A stretch of 15,199 nucleotides of DNA, from assembly GCA_036636255.1 (NCBI GenBank), contig JAVWOV010000017.1, positions 1 through 15,199 of the forward strand, read 5' to 3'. The DNA is from CALVXC01 sp036636255 (lineage in GTDB: Bacteria; Bacillota_I; Bacilli_A; RF39; UBA660). Position 1 is the first letter of the stretch; every line of letters starts with the position of its first letter. The position numbers and the translations under genes are program-made. The notes below the pieces were generated by a model, which was not told the DNA's origin, did no database searches, and saw only the letters and a list, made by a program, of their open reading frames with translations. Positions 7,847 through 13,941 of this stretch are shown here, piece after piece.

Positions 7847-8092
7847 ATTTTTTATGTTTTTTTGATTAGTAATATCATTCCTTTTATCATGAATAGAAAT
7901 AGCTATAATTCCTTCAACGATAATCAAGAAAAAGCAAATCATTATATCGCCTCTAATATCCGGCATCATACCTGTTATTGATTTAAAAATATAATTATCA
8001 ATATGTAACAGTTGTGCTAAAAAAATAGAACAAAAATAGTCAACAAATAAAATTGTTACTAAAACAAAATATAATATTAAATTTTTTTTCAT
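7826..8092 (-). CDS. Small two-helix membrane protein, unknown function
   Basis: I do not recognise this 88-aa protein. It begins MKKNLILYFVLVTILFVDYF and has two hydrophobic segments, about residues 4-26 and 55-74, with a short loop (HIDNYIFKSITGMMPDIRGD) between them and a lysine/asparagine-rich hydrophilic C-terminus. Topology would place both ends on the same side, probably cytoplasmic by the positive tail. The start at 8092 is chosen because AAAGGAG lies five bases upstream; the frame opens at 8122 but without such a site. It is transcribed away from a small XRE regulator through a perfect consensus promoter, which suggests that the regulator represses it. A role as a holin- or toxin-like protein is possible but unsupported. 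Confidence 0.75.
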   Translation of the reverse strand: MKKNLILYFVLVTILFVDYFCSIFLAQLLHIDNYIFKSITGMMPDIRGDIMICFFLIIVEGIIAISIHDKRNDITNQKNIKNKNDFSK

Positions 8093-8123
8093 TTCTTCTC
8101 CTTTATTATTTTTAATACGCACG

Positions 8124-8153
8124 TTGTGGACGCATTATTAACTATATTATACA
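8124..8153 (+). promoter_or_regulatory. Probable promoter of the XRE regulator
   Basis: TTGTGG (8124-8129), 18-bp spacer, TATACA (8148-8153). The -10 overlaps the -10 of the opposite promoter, so the two probably exclude each other. Confidence 0.45.
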
Positions 8154-8174
8154 TACATGTTGTATACTTGTCAA
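8146..8174 (-). promoter_or_regulatory. Perfect consensus sigma-A promoter for the small membrane protein
   Basis: TTGACA (8169-8174), exactly 17 bp, TATAAT (8146-8151) on the minus strand. Both hexamers match the consensus fully. The predicted start near 8139 leaves a leader of about 46 nt. Such a strong promoter is normally kept in check by a repressor. Confidence 0.85.
8148..8166. promoter_or_regulatory. Operator-like dyad in the divergent promoter
   Basis: TATACA-N7-TGTATA, a perfect 6-bp inverted repeat that fills most of the spacer of the strong minus promoter and covers the plus -10. This is where a dimeric XRE repressor would block both promoters. That the neighbouring XRE protein binds here is inference. 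Confidence 0.5.
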
Positions 8175-8200
8175 GAATTTACTGATAGCTGGAGGTGAAC

Positions 8201-8416
8201 ATGAAAATAATAGCTAACAATTTTAACGAACAAGATATTATGCGCATGATTCGAGAATGGACAGAATTAACCCAAAAAGATTTTGCTAAAACAGTTAATC
8301 GTAGTCGAGATGGTATTCAAAAATATGAAAGTGGCAAAAGAAAATATACATTTGAAACTTTTATGACCTTTTGTAAAATACATAATATTAAAATAACATT
8401 AGAAAAAGAAAAATAA
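8201..8416 (+). CDS. Small XRE-family helix-turn-helix regulator
   Basis: A 71-aa DNA-binding protein that is almost all one HTH domain: REWTELTQKDFAKTVNRSRDGIQKYESGKRKYTFETFMTFCKIHNI, with the TQKDFA first helix, the recognition region NRSRDGIQKYESGK, and a short KITLEKEK tail. There is no sensor domain, so it is probably a simple dimeric repressor. The ATG at 8201 is chosen over the in-frame GTG at 8195 because GGAGGTGA (8191-8198) is its ribosome binding site and contains that GTG. It is divergent from a two-helix membrane protein across a 108-bp gap holding overlapping promoters and a dyad. It is one of only two plus-strand genes here. A TA-like pairing is possible but not shown. Confidence 0.85.
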   Translation: MKIIANNFNEQDIMRMIREWTELTQKDFAKTVNRSRDGIQKYESGKRKYTFETFMTFCKIHNIKITLEKEK

Positions 8417-8442
8417 AACTAGTTTTATAAACATAACCATGA

Positions 8443-8462
8443 TATAATTTATAAGGAAGTGA
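8443..8462 (+). promoter_or_regulatory. Extended -10 promoter and ribosome binding site of the HIT gene
   Basis: TATAAT at 8443-8448 preceded by TGA is an extended -10. The predicted start near 8455 coincides with GGAAGTGA (8455-8462), which is five bases from the TTG at 8468. This decides for the TTG start; the GTG at 8459 lies inside the ribosome binding site. Confidence 0.6.
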
Positions 8463-8467
8463 TTAAA

Positions 8468-8857
8468 TTGAATTGTTTATTTTGCAAAATTATCAGTGGG
8501 GAAATTTCCTCATATACTATTTATGAAGATGAAATTGTTAAAGTGTTTTTAGATATTAACCCGTCTACTAATGGTGATTTATTAATTATTCCCAAAAAAC
8601 ATTTTATCAATATTTTAGATATTGATGATAACACTTTAATTCATATTCATAAAATCATTAAAAAGTTATACATTTTATTAAAAGAAAAATTAAATATTGC
8701 TGGTTTAACCTTAGTACAAAATAATGATTATGGGCAAGAAATTAAACATTTTCATTTACATTTGACCCCTAGATATGAAACAGACAAATTAAGTCATTCC
8801 TTTAATAAACAAATGTTAATTGACATTAATACTATTTATAACAAATTAATTAATTAG
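8468..8857 (+). CDS. HIT-family nucleotide hydrolase/transferase
   Basis: A 129-aa histidine-triad protein of the Hint/HinT-like branch, which hydrolyses nucleoside phosphoramidates or related nucleotide conjugates in the cytoplasm. It begins NCLFCKIISGEISSYTIYED, with the CxxC and EIxS features usual at the N-terminus of these proteins; then NPSTNGDLLIIPKKHF, and the catalytic triad in KHFHLHLTPRYE, HFHLHL at residues 94-99. The start is a TTG at 8468, set by GGAAGTGA; the frame could be read from GTG 8459. It converges with glyS. The physiological substrate cannot be told from sequence. Confidence 0.9.
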   Translation: MNCLFCKIISGEISSYTIYEDEIVKVFLDINPSTNGDLLIIPKKHFINILDIDDNTLIHIHKIIKKLYILLKEKLNIAGLTLVQNNDYGQEIKHFHLHLTPRYETDKLSHSFNKQMLIDINTIYNKLIN

Positions 8858-8858
8858 G

Positions 8859-8881
8859 ATAGAATTTTCTATGCTTTTTTT
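8859..8881 (+). terminator. Weak terminator after the HIT gene
   Basis: ATAGA / TCTAT with a 4-nt loop, then GC and seven T on the plus strand, two bases after the HIT stop. The stem is short. Confidence 0.45.
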
Positions 8882-8886
8882 ATTAT

Positions 8887-8938
8887 AAAAAAAATTGTTA
8901 TAAATACTTAAGAAATAAACCTTAAACATTTTTAACAA
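8887..8938 (-). terminator. Intrinsic terminator of glyS
   Basis: On the minus strand an 18-bp imperfect stem starts TTGTTA and ends TAACAA, with one A-A mismatch, two G-T pairs and an 8-nt loop (GTTTATTT), followed directly by eight T. It lies 22 bases after the glyS stop and separates glyS from the convergent HIT gene. Confidence 0.82.
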
Positions 8939-8959
8939 TAAGTATCTGTAAAATCAATT

Positions 8960-10330
8960 TTAAAATTTTATTTTTGTTTCAATATAATTAACAACTTCAT
9001 CAATAGCAATAGTAACTTGTTCCATTGAATCACGCTGTCTAATCGTAACAGTATTAAATTCTAAAGTATTATCATCAACCGTTAAACAAAATGGTGTACC
9101 AATAATATCTTGGCGACGATATCTTTTACCAATATTACCACTTTCATCATAACTAACCATAAAATGATTTGATAATAATGTATAAATATTATAACTTTTT
9201 TCACTATGAAATTTTTTAACTAGTGGTAATATTGCTAATTTATATGGTGCTAAAAAAGGATGTAATTTTAATACTTCACGAGTTTCCCCTGATGCTAATG
9301 GTTCTTCATGATAAGCATCACACAAAATAGTTAAAACAGTTCTATCAACCCCAACCGATGGTTCCACAACATAAGGTATATATTTTTCATTTGTTTCAGG
9401 ATCTAAATAAGTCATCGCCTTATTACTATATTTTTGATGCTGTAATAAATCATAATCCGTACGACTAGCTATTCCCCATAATTCACCCCAACCAAACGGA
9501 AACTTATATTCTATATCAGTAGTAGCATTGCTATAAAAACTTAATTCTTCTTTAGCATGATCTCTTAATCTTAAATTTTGTTCTTTTACACCAAGTTGTA
9601 ATAACCAATTTTTACAATATTCTTTATAATATTTAAACCACTCCAATTCCGTACCCGGTTTACAAAAAAATTCCAATTCCATTTGTTCAAATTCTCTAAC
9701 CCTAAAAATAAAATTACCTGGAGTTATTTCATTTCTAAAACTTTTACCTATTTGACATATTCCAAAAGGAACTTTCATCCGCATACTTCTTTGAACATTT
9801 AAAAAATTCACAAAAATACCCTGAGCCGTTTCTGGTCGTAAATAAACAGTATTTTTATTATCCTCCGTTACCCCTTGAAATGTTTTAAACATTAAATTAA
9901 ACTGTCTGATACCAGTATAATCTAATTTACCACACTTAGGACAAAATATTTTTTTTTCTATTATAGTTGCTAATAATTGTTGCTCATCCATACTTGTAGC
10001 ATCAATAGAAACTGATTCTACTAACTGATCTGCACGATATCTTGTCTTACAAGCTTTGCAATCAATTAATGGGTCACTAAATGTTTTAAGATGCCCACTA
10101 GCCTCCCAAGTTTTAGGATTCATTAAAATAGCACTATCCAAACAAACGTTATTATGACATTCTTGAACAAACTTTTTCATCCATGCTTTTTTAATATTAT
10201 TTTTAAGTTCCACTCCTAAAGGACCATAATCAAATGTATTAGCAAGACCCCCATATATCTCACTACCTTGAAATATAAATCCATATTGTTTACAAAAATT
10301 TGTTACTTTTTCCATTGTTAAATTTTCCAT
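8960..10330 (-). CDS. glyS: Glycyl-tRNA synthetase (single-subunit alpha2 type)
   Basis: This class II aminoacyl-tRNA synthetase charges tRNA-Gly; it is the homodimeric, eukaryote-like type (also called GlyQS), not the two-subunit GlyQ/GlyS form. The 456-aa protein shows CKQYGFIFQGSEIYGGLANTFDYGP at the start, two cysteine pairs that may bind zinc (Cys91/Cys94 in CKACKTRYRAD and Cys130/Cys133 in CPKCG), YLRPETAQGIFVNF, class II motif 2 (FRNEITPGNF...FEQMELEFF, residues 198-222), motif 3 (VEPSVGVDRTVL), and a C-terminal anticodon-binding domain from LAPYKLAILPL on. AAAGGAGAGG precedes the ATG by 8 bases. There is no T-box in the 86-bp upstream gap, unlike many Gram-positive tRNA-synthetase genes. 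Confidence 0.97.
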   Translation of the reverse strand: MENLTMEKVTNFCKQYGFIFQGSEIYGGLANTFDYGPLGVELKNNIKKAWMKKFVQECHNNVCLDSAILMNPKTWEASGHLKTFSDPLIDCKACKTRYRADQLVESVSIDATSMDEQQLLATIIEKKIFCPKCGKLDYTGIRQFNLMFKTFQGVTEDNKNTVYLRPETAQGIFVNFLNVQRSMRMKVPFGICQIGKSFRNEITPGNFIFRVREFEQMELEFFCKPGTELEWFKYYKEYCKNWLLQLGVKEQNLRLRDHAKEELSFYSNATTDIEYKFPFGWGELWGIASRTDYDLLQHQKYSNKAMTYLDPETNEKYIPYVVEPSVGVDRTVLTILCDAYHEEPLASGETREVLKLHPFLAPYKLAILPLVKKFHSEKSYNIYTLLSNHFMVSYDESGNIGKRYRRQDIIGTPFCLTVDDNTLEFNTVTIRQRDSMEQVTIAIDEVVNYIETKIKF

Positions 10331-10374
10331 TTTATATTCCTCTCCTTTAAAAATTTCGTTTTATAAGTTCTCAT

Positions 10375-10404
10375 ATTATCAAAAAAAACATTTCGATTTA
10401 TCAA
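10375..10404 (-). promoter_or_regulatory. Probable promoter of glyS
   Basis: TTGATA (10399-10404), 18-bp spacer with a T8 run, GATAAT (10375-10380). The leader would be only about 38 nt, which leaves no room for a T-box riboswitch. Confidence 0.55.
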
Positions 10405-10416
10405 GAATAATATTAA

Positions 10417-10938
10417 TTATTTACAAGTAAAACCTGATCCCTCATAATTTTTTCTAACTTGTTTATAACTATGAGCTATACCAATATTAGCTAAATTTTC
10501 ATCAGATATTTCTTTAAAATTAATTATTTGTTCAGCTTGATAAACTTTTACCCTATCAACTGTTTTTGTAAAAACAACACCATCCATATTTTTATACACC
10601 TTAGCAATATTTTCCATAGCTAGTTTTATTTGATTTATATCTTTTTTATCTTTATCTGTCTTAGCTTGATAATTATAAATTGTTTTAATTTGTTTAATGG
10701 TATCTTTTCTATATTTTATTTCAATCATATTTGTATTAATTATACCTTCATTTTTTACTGTTTGTTCACATTTTAAAGTTCGAGGAGTAAATATCACTAA
10801 TAAAATCACCAATAATATAAGCAAAACAACACCACCAATAATTATCAATACTTTTTTATCCATAAGTATTAAGGTATCCTTTAAATCAGAAAATATTTCA
10901 AGGACTTTTTTTAATATCTTTTTAAATTGTTTCTTCAC
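10417..10938 (-). CDS. Membrane-anchored protein, possibly YehR/DUF1307-like
   Basis: A 173-aa protein with a basic amphipathic N-terminus (KKQFKKILKKVLEIFSDLKD), one strong membrane segment at about residues 30-50 (VLIIIGGVVLLILLVILLVI), and an outside domain of about 120 residues. That domain has a cysteine near its start (LKCEQ) and one near its end (GFTCK), which could form a disulfide. The pattern IEIKYRKDTIKQIKTIYNY resembles YehR/DUF1307-type envelope proteins, but I hold this only as a resemblance. I chose the GTG at 10938: AAGGAGG (10950-10956) lies 11 bases upstream, while the ATG at 10962 lies upstream of that site, has none of its own, and coincides with the predicted transcription start. 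It has its own promoter. Confidence 0.7.
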   Translation of the reverse strand: MKKQFKKILKKVLEIFSDLKDTLILMDKKVLIIIGGVVLLILLVILLVIFTPRTLKCEQTVKNEGIINTNMIEIKYRKDTIKQIKTIYNYQAKTDKDKKDINQIKLAMENIAKVYKNMDGVVFTKTVDRVKVYQAEQIINFKEISDENLANIGIAHSYKQVRKNYEGSGFTCK

Positions 10939-10969
10939 TTTTAATAAAACCTCCTTATTCATTAATAAT

Positions 10970-10998
10970 ATTTTAACATATCTAATAATTATTTACAA
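10970..10998 (-). promoter_or_regulatory. Sigma-A promoter of the 173-aa membrane protein
   Basis: TTGTAA (10993-10998), 17-bp spacer ending in TGT, TAAAAT (10970-10975). The predicted start near 10963 argues for translation from GTG 10938 and not from ATG 10962. Confidence 0.6.
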
Positions 10999-11001
10999 TA
11001 T

Positions 11002-11022
11002 AAATATAGAAAAACTATATTT
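11002..11022 (-). terminator. Hairpin after the MATE gene, possible weak terminator
   Basis: A perfect 8-bp stem AAATATAG / CTATATTT with a 5-nt loop. It lacks a clear T run on the minus strand, so termination is uncertain. Its 5' arm lies 20 bases past the MATE stop. Confidence 0.3.
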
Positions 11023-11042
11023 AATAATTTATTTATTTATTT

Positions 11043-12404
11043 TTAAATATAAACCTCTTTTTTTGTTTTTAAAGAAAGATATTTCTTAACTATTTTAGAA
11101 AATATAACAGATAATATATCCGAAAGTGGCATACAGAAAAATAAAGCAATAATAGGAGATATATTAATTATTGATGCTAAAGCAGGAATGATATAAATAA
11201 GTGGAATTAGAAAAAATACTTGTCTTGATAAAATTAATAAAATAGAAGAAACTTCATGTTCAGTTACTTGTAGTATAGTCATTTCGGTATATAGAATACC
11301 AATAGCCGGAAAACCAAGAACAACAATAAATAAGGCTTTTTGCGCTATGGTGACTATTTCATGATTTCCTCCAAAAAACATTATAAAATGATGACCAAAA
11401 CTAATCATTAATAATAAAGTAATAAAACCATAAATAGTACACATTATCATAGTTCGATGAGCAATTTTTTTAATTTTTTCTGGTTGTTTATTACCATTAA
11501 AATAGGCAATAATATTTTGAACTCCTTGAGTAATTCCAACAATAGGCATCAATATAAAGGTGTAAATGCGTCCTACTATACTCCAAGCAGCTATATAATT
11601 CATTGATCCTAACGTTAATAGTCTAGCATTTATTACAAAACCGGTGCAACCACCTAATATTTGAATTACTGTTTGAGCAATACCAATTTTAAAAAGTTCC
11701 CAAGTACTATTAATAAAATTCTTTATAGATATTACTTGTTTGTTAATCCAAAGTTTTTTACTAATTAAAAATAAAATAGCAATTAAAGAACAAACAATTT
11801 CGCTGATTAAAGTTCCTAACGCTAACCCTGTTATACCCATTTTTAATTGAAAAGCCATAATATAATTAAAAATAATATTAATTATAACAGCACTAGTTAT
11901 AATCATTACTTCAATTTTAGGATAACCAAAAGCGCGAATACAACATGTTAAAGTATAACCTATACTACTAAATATATTACTAATAAGTTGTATTTTTAAA
12001 TATTTATAAGCTAAATCAAAAATTTCTCCTGAAGCCCCTAAAACTGATAAAATATTGATTAACATAAAATAGCATATAAATGATGTAATAATGGCTATAA
12101 TTATACTCATGGTAATACCAGTTATATAACTTTGATTTTGTTTTTCTTTATTATTTAAATACTTAGCTATTAAAATACCTGTTGACATAGCAAATAAAGT
12201 CTGTAAAGCCGTAAAAATCATTAATATTGGTGATATTAAAGCCATAGCTGCCAGGGCACTGTCACCTATTTTTGGTAAATTTCCAGCAAAGGCTGTATCA
12301 ATAATTCCGGTCATCATTTCAATCATTAAAGCTAAAATTGAGGGAATACCAAATATTAAAATAAGTTTAGTAAGCGATCTTTGTTCATAAATATTTTTTT
12401 GCAT
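11043..12404 (-). CDS. MATE-family efflux transporter
   Basis: A 453-aa polytopic membrane protein of the MATE family, which exports drugs or metabolites in exchange for Na+ or H+. Hydrophobic segments consistent with the usual twelve helices run through the whole length. The N-terminal SLTKLILIFGIPSILALMIEMMTGIIDTAFAG is the classic first-helix region, and the second half repeats it around LFKIGIAQTVIQILGGCTGFVINARLL. The length is normal and no gap is seen. GGAGG sits 6 bases before the ATG. It lies 53 bp after a WYL-type regulator on the same strand, with a large hairpin but no convincing promoter between them, so it is likely transcribed from the regulator's promoter. Substrate unknown. 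Confidence 0.93.
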   Translation of the reverse strand: MQKNIYEQRSLTKLILIFGIPSILALMIEMMTGIIDTAFAGNLPKIGDSALAAMALISPILMIFTALQTLFAMSTGILIAKYLNNKEKQNQSYITGITMSIIIAIITSFICYFMLINILSVLGASGEIFDLAYKYLKIQLISNIFSSIGYTLTCCIRAFGYPKIEVMIITSAVIINIIFNYIMAFQLKMGITGLALGTLISEIVCSLIAILFLISKKLWINKQVISIKNFINSTWELFKIGIAQTVIQILGGCTGFVINARLLTLGSMNYIAAWSIVGRIYTFILMPIVGITQGVQNIIAYFNGNKQPEKIKKIAHRTMIMCTIYGFITLLLMISFGHHFIMFFGGNHEIVTIAQKALFIVVLGFPAIGILYTEMTILQVTEHEVSSILLILSRQVFFLIPLIYIIPALASIINISPIIALFFCMPLSDILSVIFSKIVKKYLSLKTKKEVYI

Positions 12405-12427
12405 AATTTTTCCTCCATGTTAATAAT

Positions 12428-12466
12428 AACAGTTAAACACGACACATAATGTCTTGTTTAACTGTT
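12428..12466 (-). promoter_or_regulatory. 39-nt hairpin between the regulator and the MATE gene
   Basis: A 12-bp perfect arm AACAGTTAAACA (12428-12439) pairs with TGTTTAACTGTT (12455-12466); after one C/T mismatch four more pairs (GACA/TGTC) close a CATAA loop. The regulator's stop codon lies inside it. On the minus strand only TTATTATTAA follows before the MATE ribosome binding site; a good T7 run follows only on the plus strand. It may act as an attenuator, an mRNA-processing or stabilising hairpin, or an operator. Confidence 0.75.
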
Positions 12467-13171
12467 TATTTTTTTATACTCCTCATAAGAAATAAAATTT
12501 CTTTGAAAAACCAATGTAGTTGTGATAATATTTTTAATATCGTGACATTTAATCATTTGATAAGTATCAGTAAAGCAAAACAAATATAAACCATCTGTCT
12601 TTAAAACATAGCCAATCGGTGCAGCTTTAATAGAATTATTGATTAAAACTAATAATTCATTATCTAAACAATAATCTATTTTTTCATAAATTTCATTACT
12701 TATATCTACTTTGTCTGTTAATAAATCAATACTTAAATAATGGTCAGCATCACTTGCAAACATAGTACTTAAATCAGGTGCTAATAAACATAATTTATTA
12801 ATTATTTCGTTTTTTTGTGATTTATAAGACAGACTATCCATAATTTTTAATGCAAAAATAATTTGATGAATATCAGTGGCAGTAAAAAAACTGGTACTAA
12901 ATTTATATGTTTCATCTAAACTGACACCACCGCCTACTCCTTGGGTACAATATACAGGTATTCCCATACTAGATAAACTATTAATATCGCGTTCAATGGT
13001 TTTAACACTAACTTCAAAATGTTGTGCTAATTGTTTATAAGTTGTTTTTTTATGTTTTAATAAATAAATTAACATTTCTAAGTGTCGACCTTTTATTATC
13101 ATCACCCCCAATGTTTTTTTATGTTTTAATAAATAAATTAACATTTCTAAGTGTCGACCTTTTATTATCAT
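12458..13171 (-). CDS. HTH-WYL (DeoR/YafY-like) transcriptional regulator with duplicated N-terminus
   Basis: A transcriptional regulator with an N-terminal winged HTH and a divergent C-terminal WYL sensor domain. The HTH is clear in TYKQLAQHFEVSVKTIERDINSLSSMGIPVYC, followed by the GVGGGVSL wing; near the end PIGYVLKTDGLYLFCFTDTYQMIKCHDIKNI matches the WYL core with LYL in place of WYL. Length is 237 aa from ATG 13171 or 214 aa from ATG 13102. A perfect 69-bp duplication repeats the ribosome binding site, start and first helix (GRHLEMLIYLLKHKK occurs twice), in frame. Both starts have GGGGGTGATG, with the ATG only 2 bases after the G run, closer than usual. An open frame reaches 13201, but that ATG overlaps the promoter. 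It probably controls the MATE gene behind it. Confidence 0.85.
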   Translation of the reverse strand: MIIKGRHLEMLIYLLKHKKTLGVMIIKGRHLEMLIYLLKHKKTTYKQLAQHFEVSVKTIERDINSLSSMGIPVYCTQGVGGGVSLDETYKFSTSFFTATDIHQIIFALKIMDSLSYKSQKNEIINKLCLLAPDLSTMFASDADHYLSIDLLTDKVDISNEIYEKIDYCLDNELLVLINNSIKAAPIGYVLKTDGLYLFCFTDTYQMIKCHDIKNIITTTLVFQRNFISYEEYKKINS

Positions 13172-13182
13172 CACCCCCAATG
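13045..13182. repeat. Perfect 69-bp tandem duplication at the regulator start
   Basis: Two identical 69-bp units, 13045-13113 and 13114-13182, each beginning with seven T and ending in CAATG on the plus strand. The exact phase can slide because T runs border both units. The unit is 23 codons, so the reading frame is kept. Identity of the copies points to a recent duplication. Confidence 0.97.
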
Positions 13183-13191
13183 TTTTTTTTA

Positions 13192-13220
13192 AGTATAACA
13201 TAATATATTTTTCAAAGCAA
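13192..13220 (-). promoter_or_regulatory. Promoter of the WYL regulator (and probably MATE)
   Basis: TTGCTT (13215-13220), 17-bp spacer ending in TGT, TATACT (13192-13197). The start near 13185 lies just before the first copy of the duplicated ribosome binding site. Confidence 0.65.
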
Positions 13221-13249
13221 TATTGTCATTGTTAATTTTTTTAATAATT

Positions 13250-13276
13250 AAAAAAAACTGTTTATTCAGTTTTTTT
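13250..13276 (-). terminator. Intrinsic terminator of the 195-aa membrane protein gene
   Basis: A 10-bp stem AAAAAAACTG / CAGTTTTTTT with a 6-nt loop and an eight-T tract on the minus strand. The stop codon of the gene lies in the loop. Confidence 0.85.
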
Positions 13277-13849
13277 ATACGGGAAATGGAATTTATCAAT
13301 TAACCAATTGTCATCTTTTTTAACTAAAACAAAATCATATTCTTTAGCTTCTAATCCATCATAAAATGATTTAGCTTGATAAGTAATATTATCCTTGGTA
13401 ATAGTTTTTTTAGTAAATGTTGTTTCCTTATATGTTTTATCCATATCAACTATACTATCACTTTTAAGATATACTTTCTCATCTTTTTTAACAATTATAT
13501 CTTTATGATATGCTTCAAATTCTTTTTTTCCATTAGGGCTAAATAATTCATCTACTATTTTGTCGTAGTCACTTAATTCATAATAATCTTGATTATCAAT
13601 TTTAATTTTTTCATCTTTTTTAGTAAACTTATCTTTTAATTTATACAAATCAATCGCTAAAATATACTTTTCTTGGACTTTTTTCAAGGCATTCTCATCA
13701 CTAATTATTTCTTTCTTGATATTAGGCGTTGTTTCTTCTTTTTTAGTTGTATCTTTATCAGACATATACATCCAAATAAAGTATCCACATAAAGCTAGTA
13801 AAATTAAAATTAAGACTATTCCAAATCCACTTGTTTTTTTGTTTTCCAT
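13262..13849 (-). CDS. Single-pass membrane-anchored protein, unknown function
   Basis: I do not recognise this 195-aa protein. It starts MENKKTSGFG and has one membrane segment at about residues 10-29 (IVLILILLALCGYFIWMYM), followed by a hydrophilic, lysine- and aspartate-rich outside domain of about 160 residues with no cysteine. The C-terminal YDFVLVKKDDNWLIDKFHFPYKK has the look of the last strands of an NTF2-like or related alpha/beta fold (a VxxxxxWLI-type end), which is only an impression. I chose ATG 13849 because AAAGGA lies 7 bases upstream. The frame opens at GTG 13888, which touches a strong AGGAGG with no spacing. It is a single-gene unit between tex and the WYL regulator. Confidence 0.72.
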   Translation of the reverse strand: MENKKTSGFGIVLILILLALCGYFIWMYMSDKDTTKKEETTPNIKKEIISDENALKKVQEKYILAIDLYKLKDKFTKKDEKIKIDNQDYYELSDYDKIVDELFSPNGKKEFEAYHKDIIVKKDEKVYLKSDSIVDMDKTYKETTFTKKTITKDNITYQAKSFYDGLEAKEYDFVLVKKDDNWLIDKFHFPYKKTE

Positions 13850-13884
13850 GTTAATATCCTTTCTAATTATATTGACTTTTTTTA

Positions 13885-13895
13885 TCACCCTCCTA
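13885..13895 (-). promoter_or_regulatory. Strong Shine-Dalgarno-like site without a suitable start codon
   Basis: AGGAGGGTGAT on the minus strand lies 35 bases upstream of the chosen start of the 195-aa gene. No ATG, GTG or TTG sits 5-11 bases after the GGAGG, apart from a GTG that is part of the site. It may be an mRNA-stabilising 5' site. A possible extended -10, TGTTATTCT (13908-13916), lies just upstream. Confidence 0.4.
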
Positions 13896-13941
13896 TTTCA
13901 TACTATTAGAATAACATGGTTAAATTAAAAAAAATGTTGAA

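Noticed and set aside
8413..8428. 16-bp palindrome ATAAAACTAGTTTTAT just before the HIT promoter, as an operator
   Set aside because: By a rough estimate about one such palindrome is expected by chance in 15 kb of this base composition, and it does not resemble the TATACA-N7-TGTATA dyad.
8894..8948. Pseudoknot or riboswitch from interleaved ATACTTA/TAAGTAT and TTGTTA/TAACAA repeats after glyS
   Set aside because: A single long nested stem followed by eight T explains the segment as an ordinary terminator; the interleaved pairing is not needed.
10697..11089. Plus-strand open frame of 130 codons
   Set aside because: It lies antisense to the 173-aa gene and the MATE end, without a ribosome binding site or recognisable domain; it is mostly Phe/Ile/Asn from AT-rich antisense DNA.
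13045..13182. CRISPR-like or mobile-element repeat
   Set aside because: There are only two adjacent copies without spacers, and they lie inside a coding frame; it is a plain tandem duplication.
13199..13201. ATG at 13201 as the start of the WYL regulator, giving 247 aa
   Set aside because: This ATG lies within and next to the TGTTATACT promoter element, upstream of the predicted transcription start, and has no ribosome binding site.
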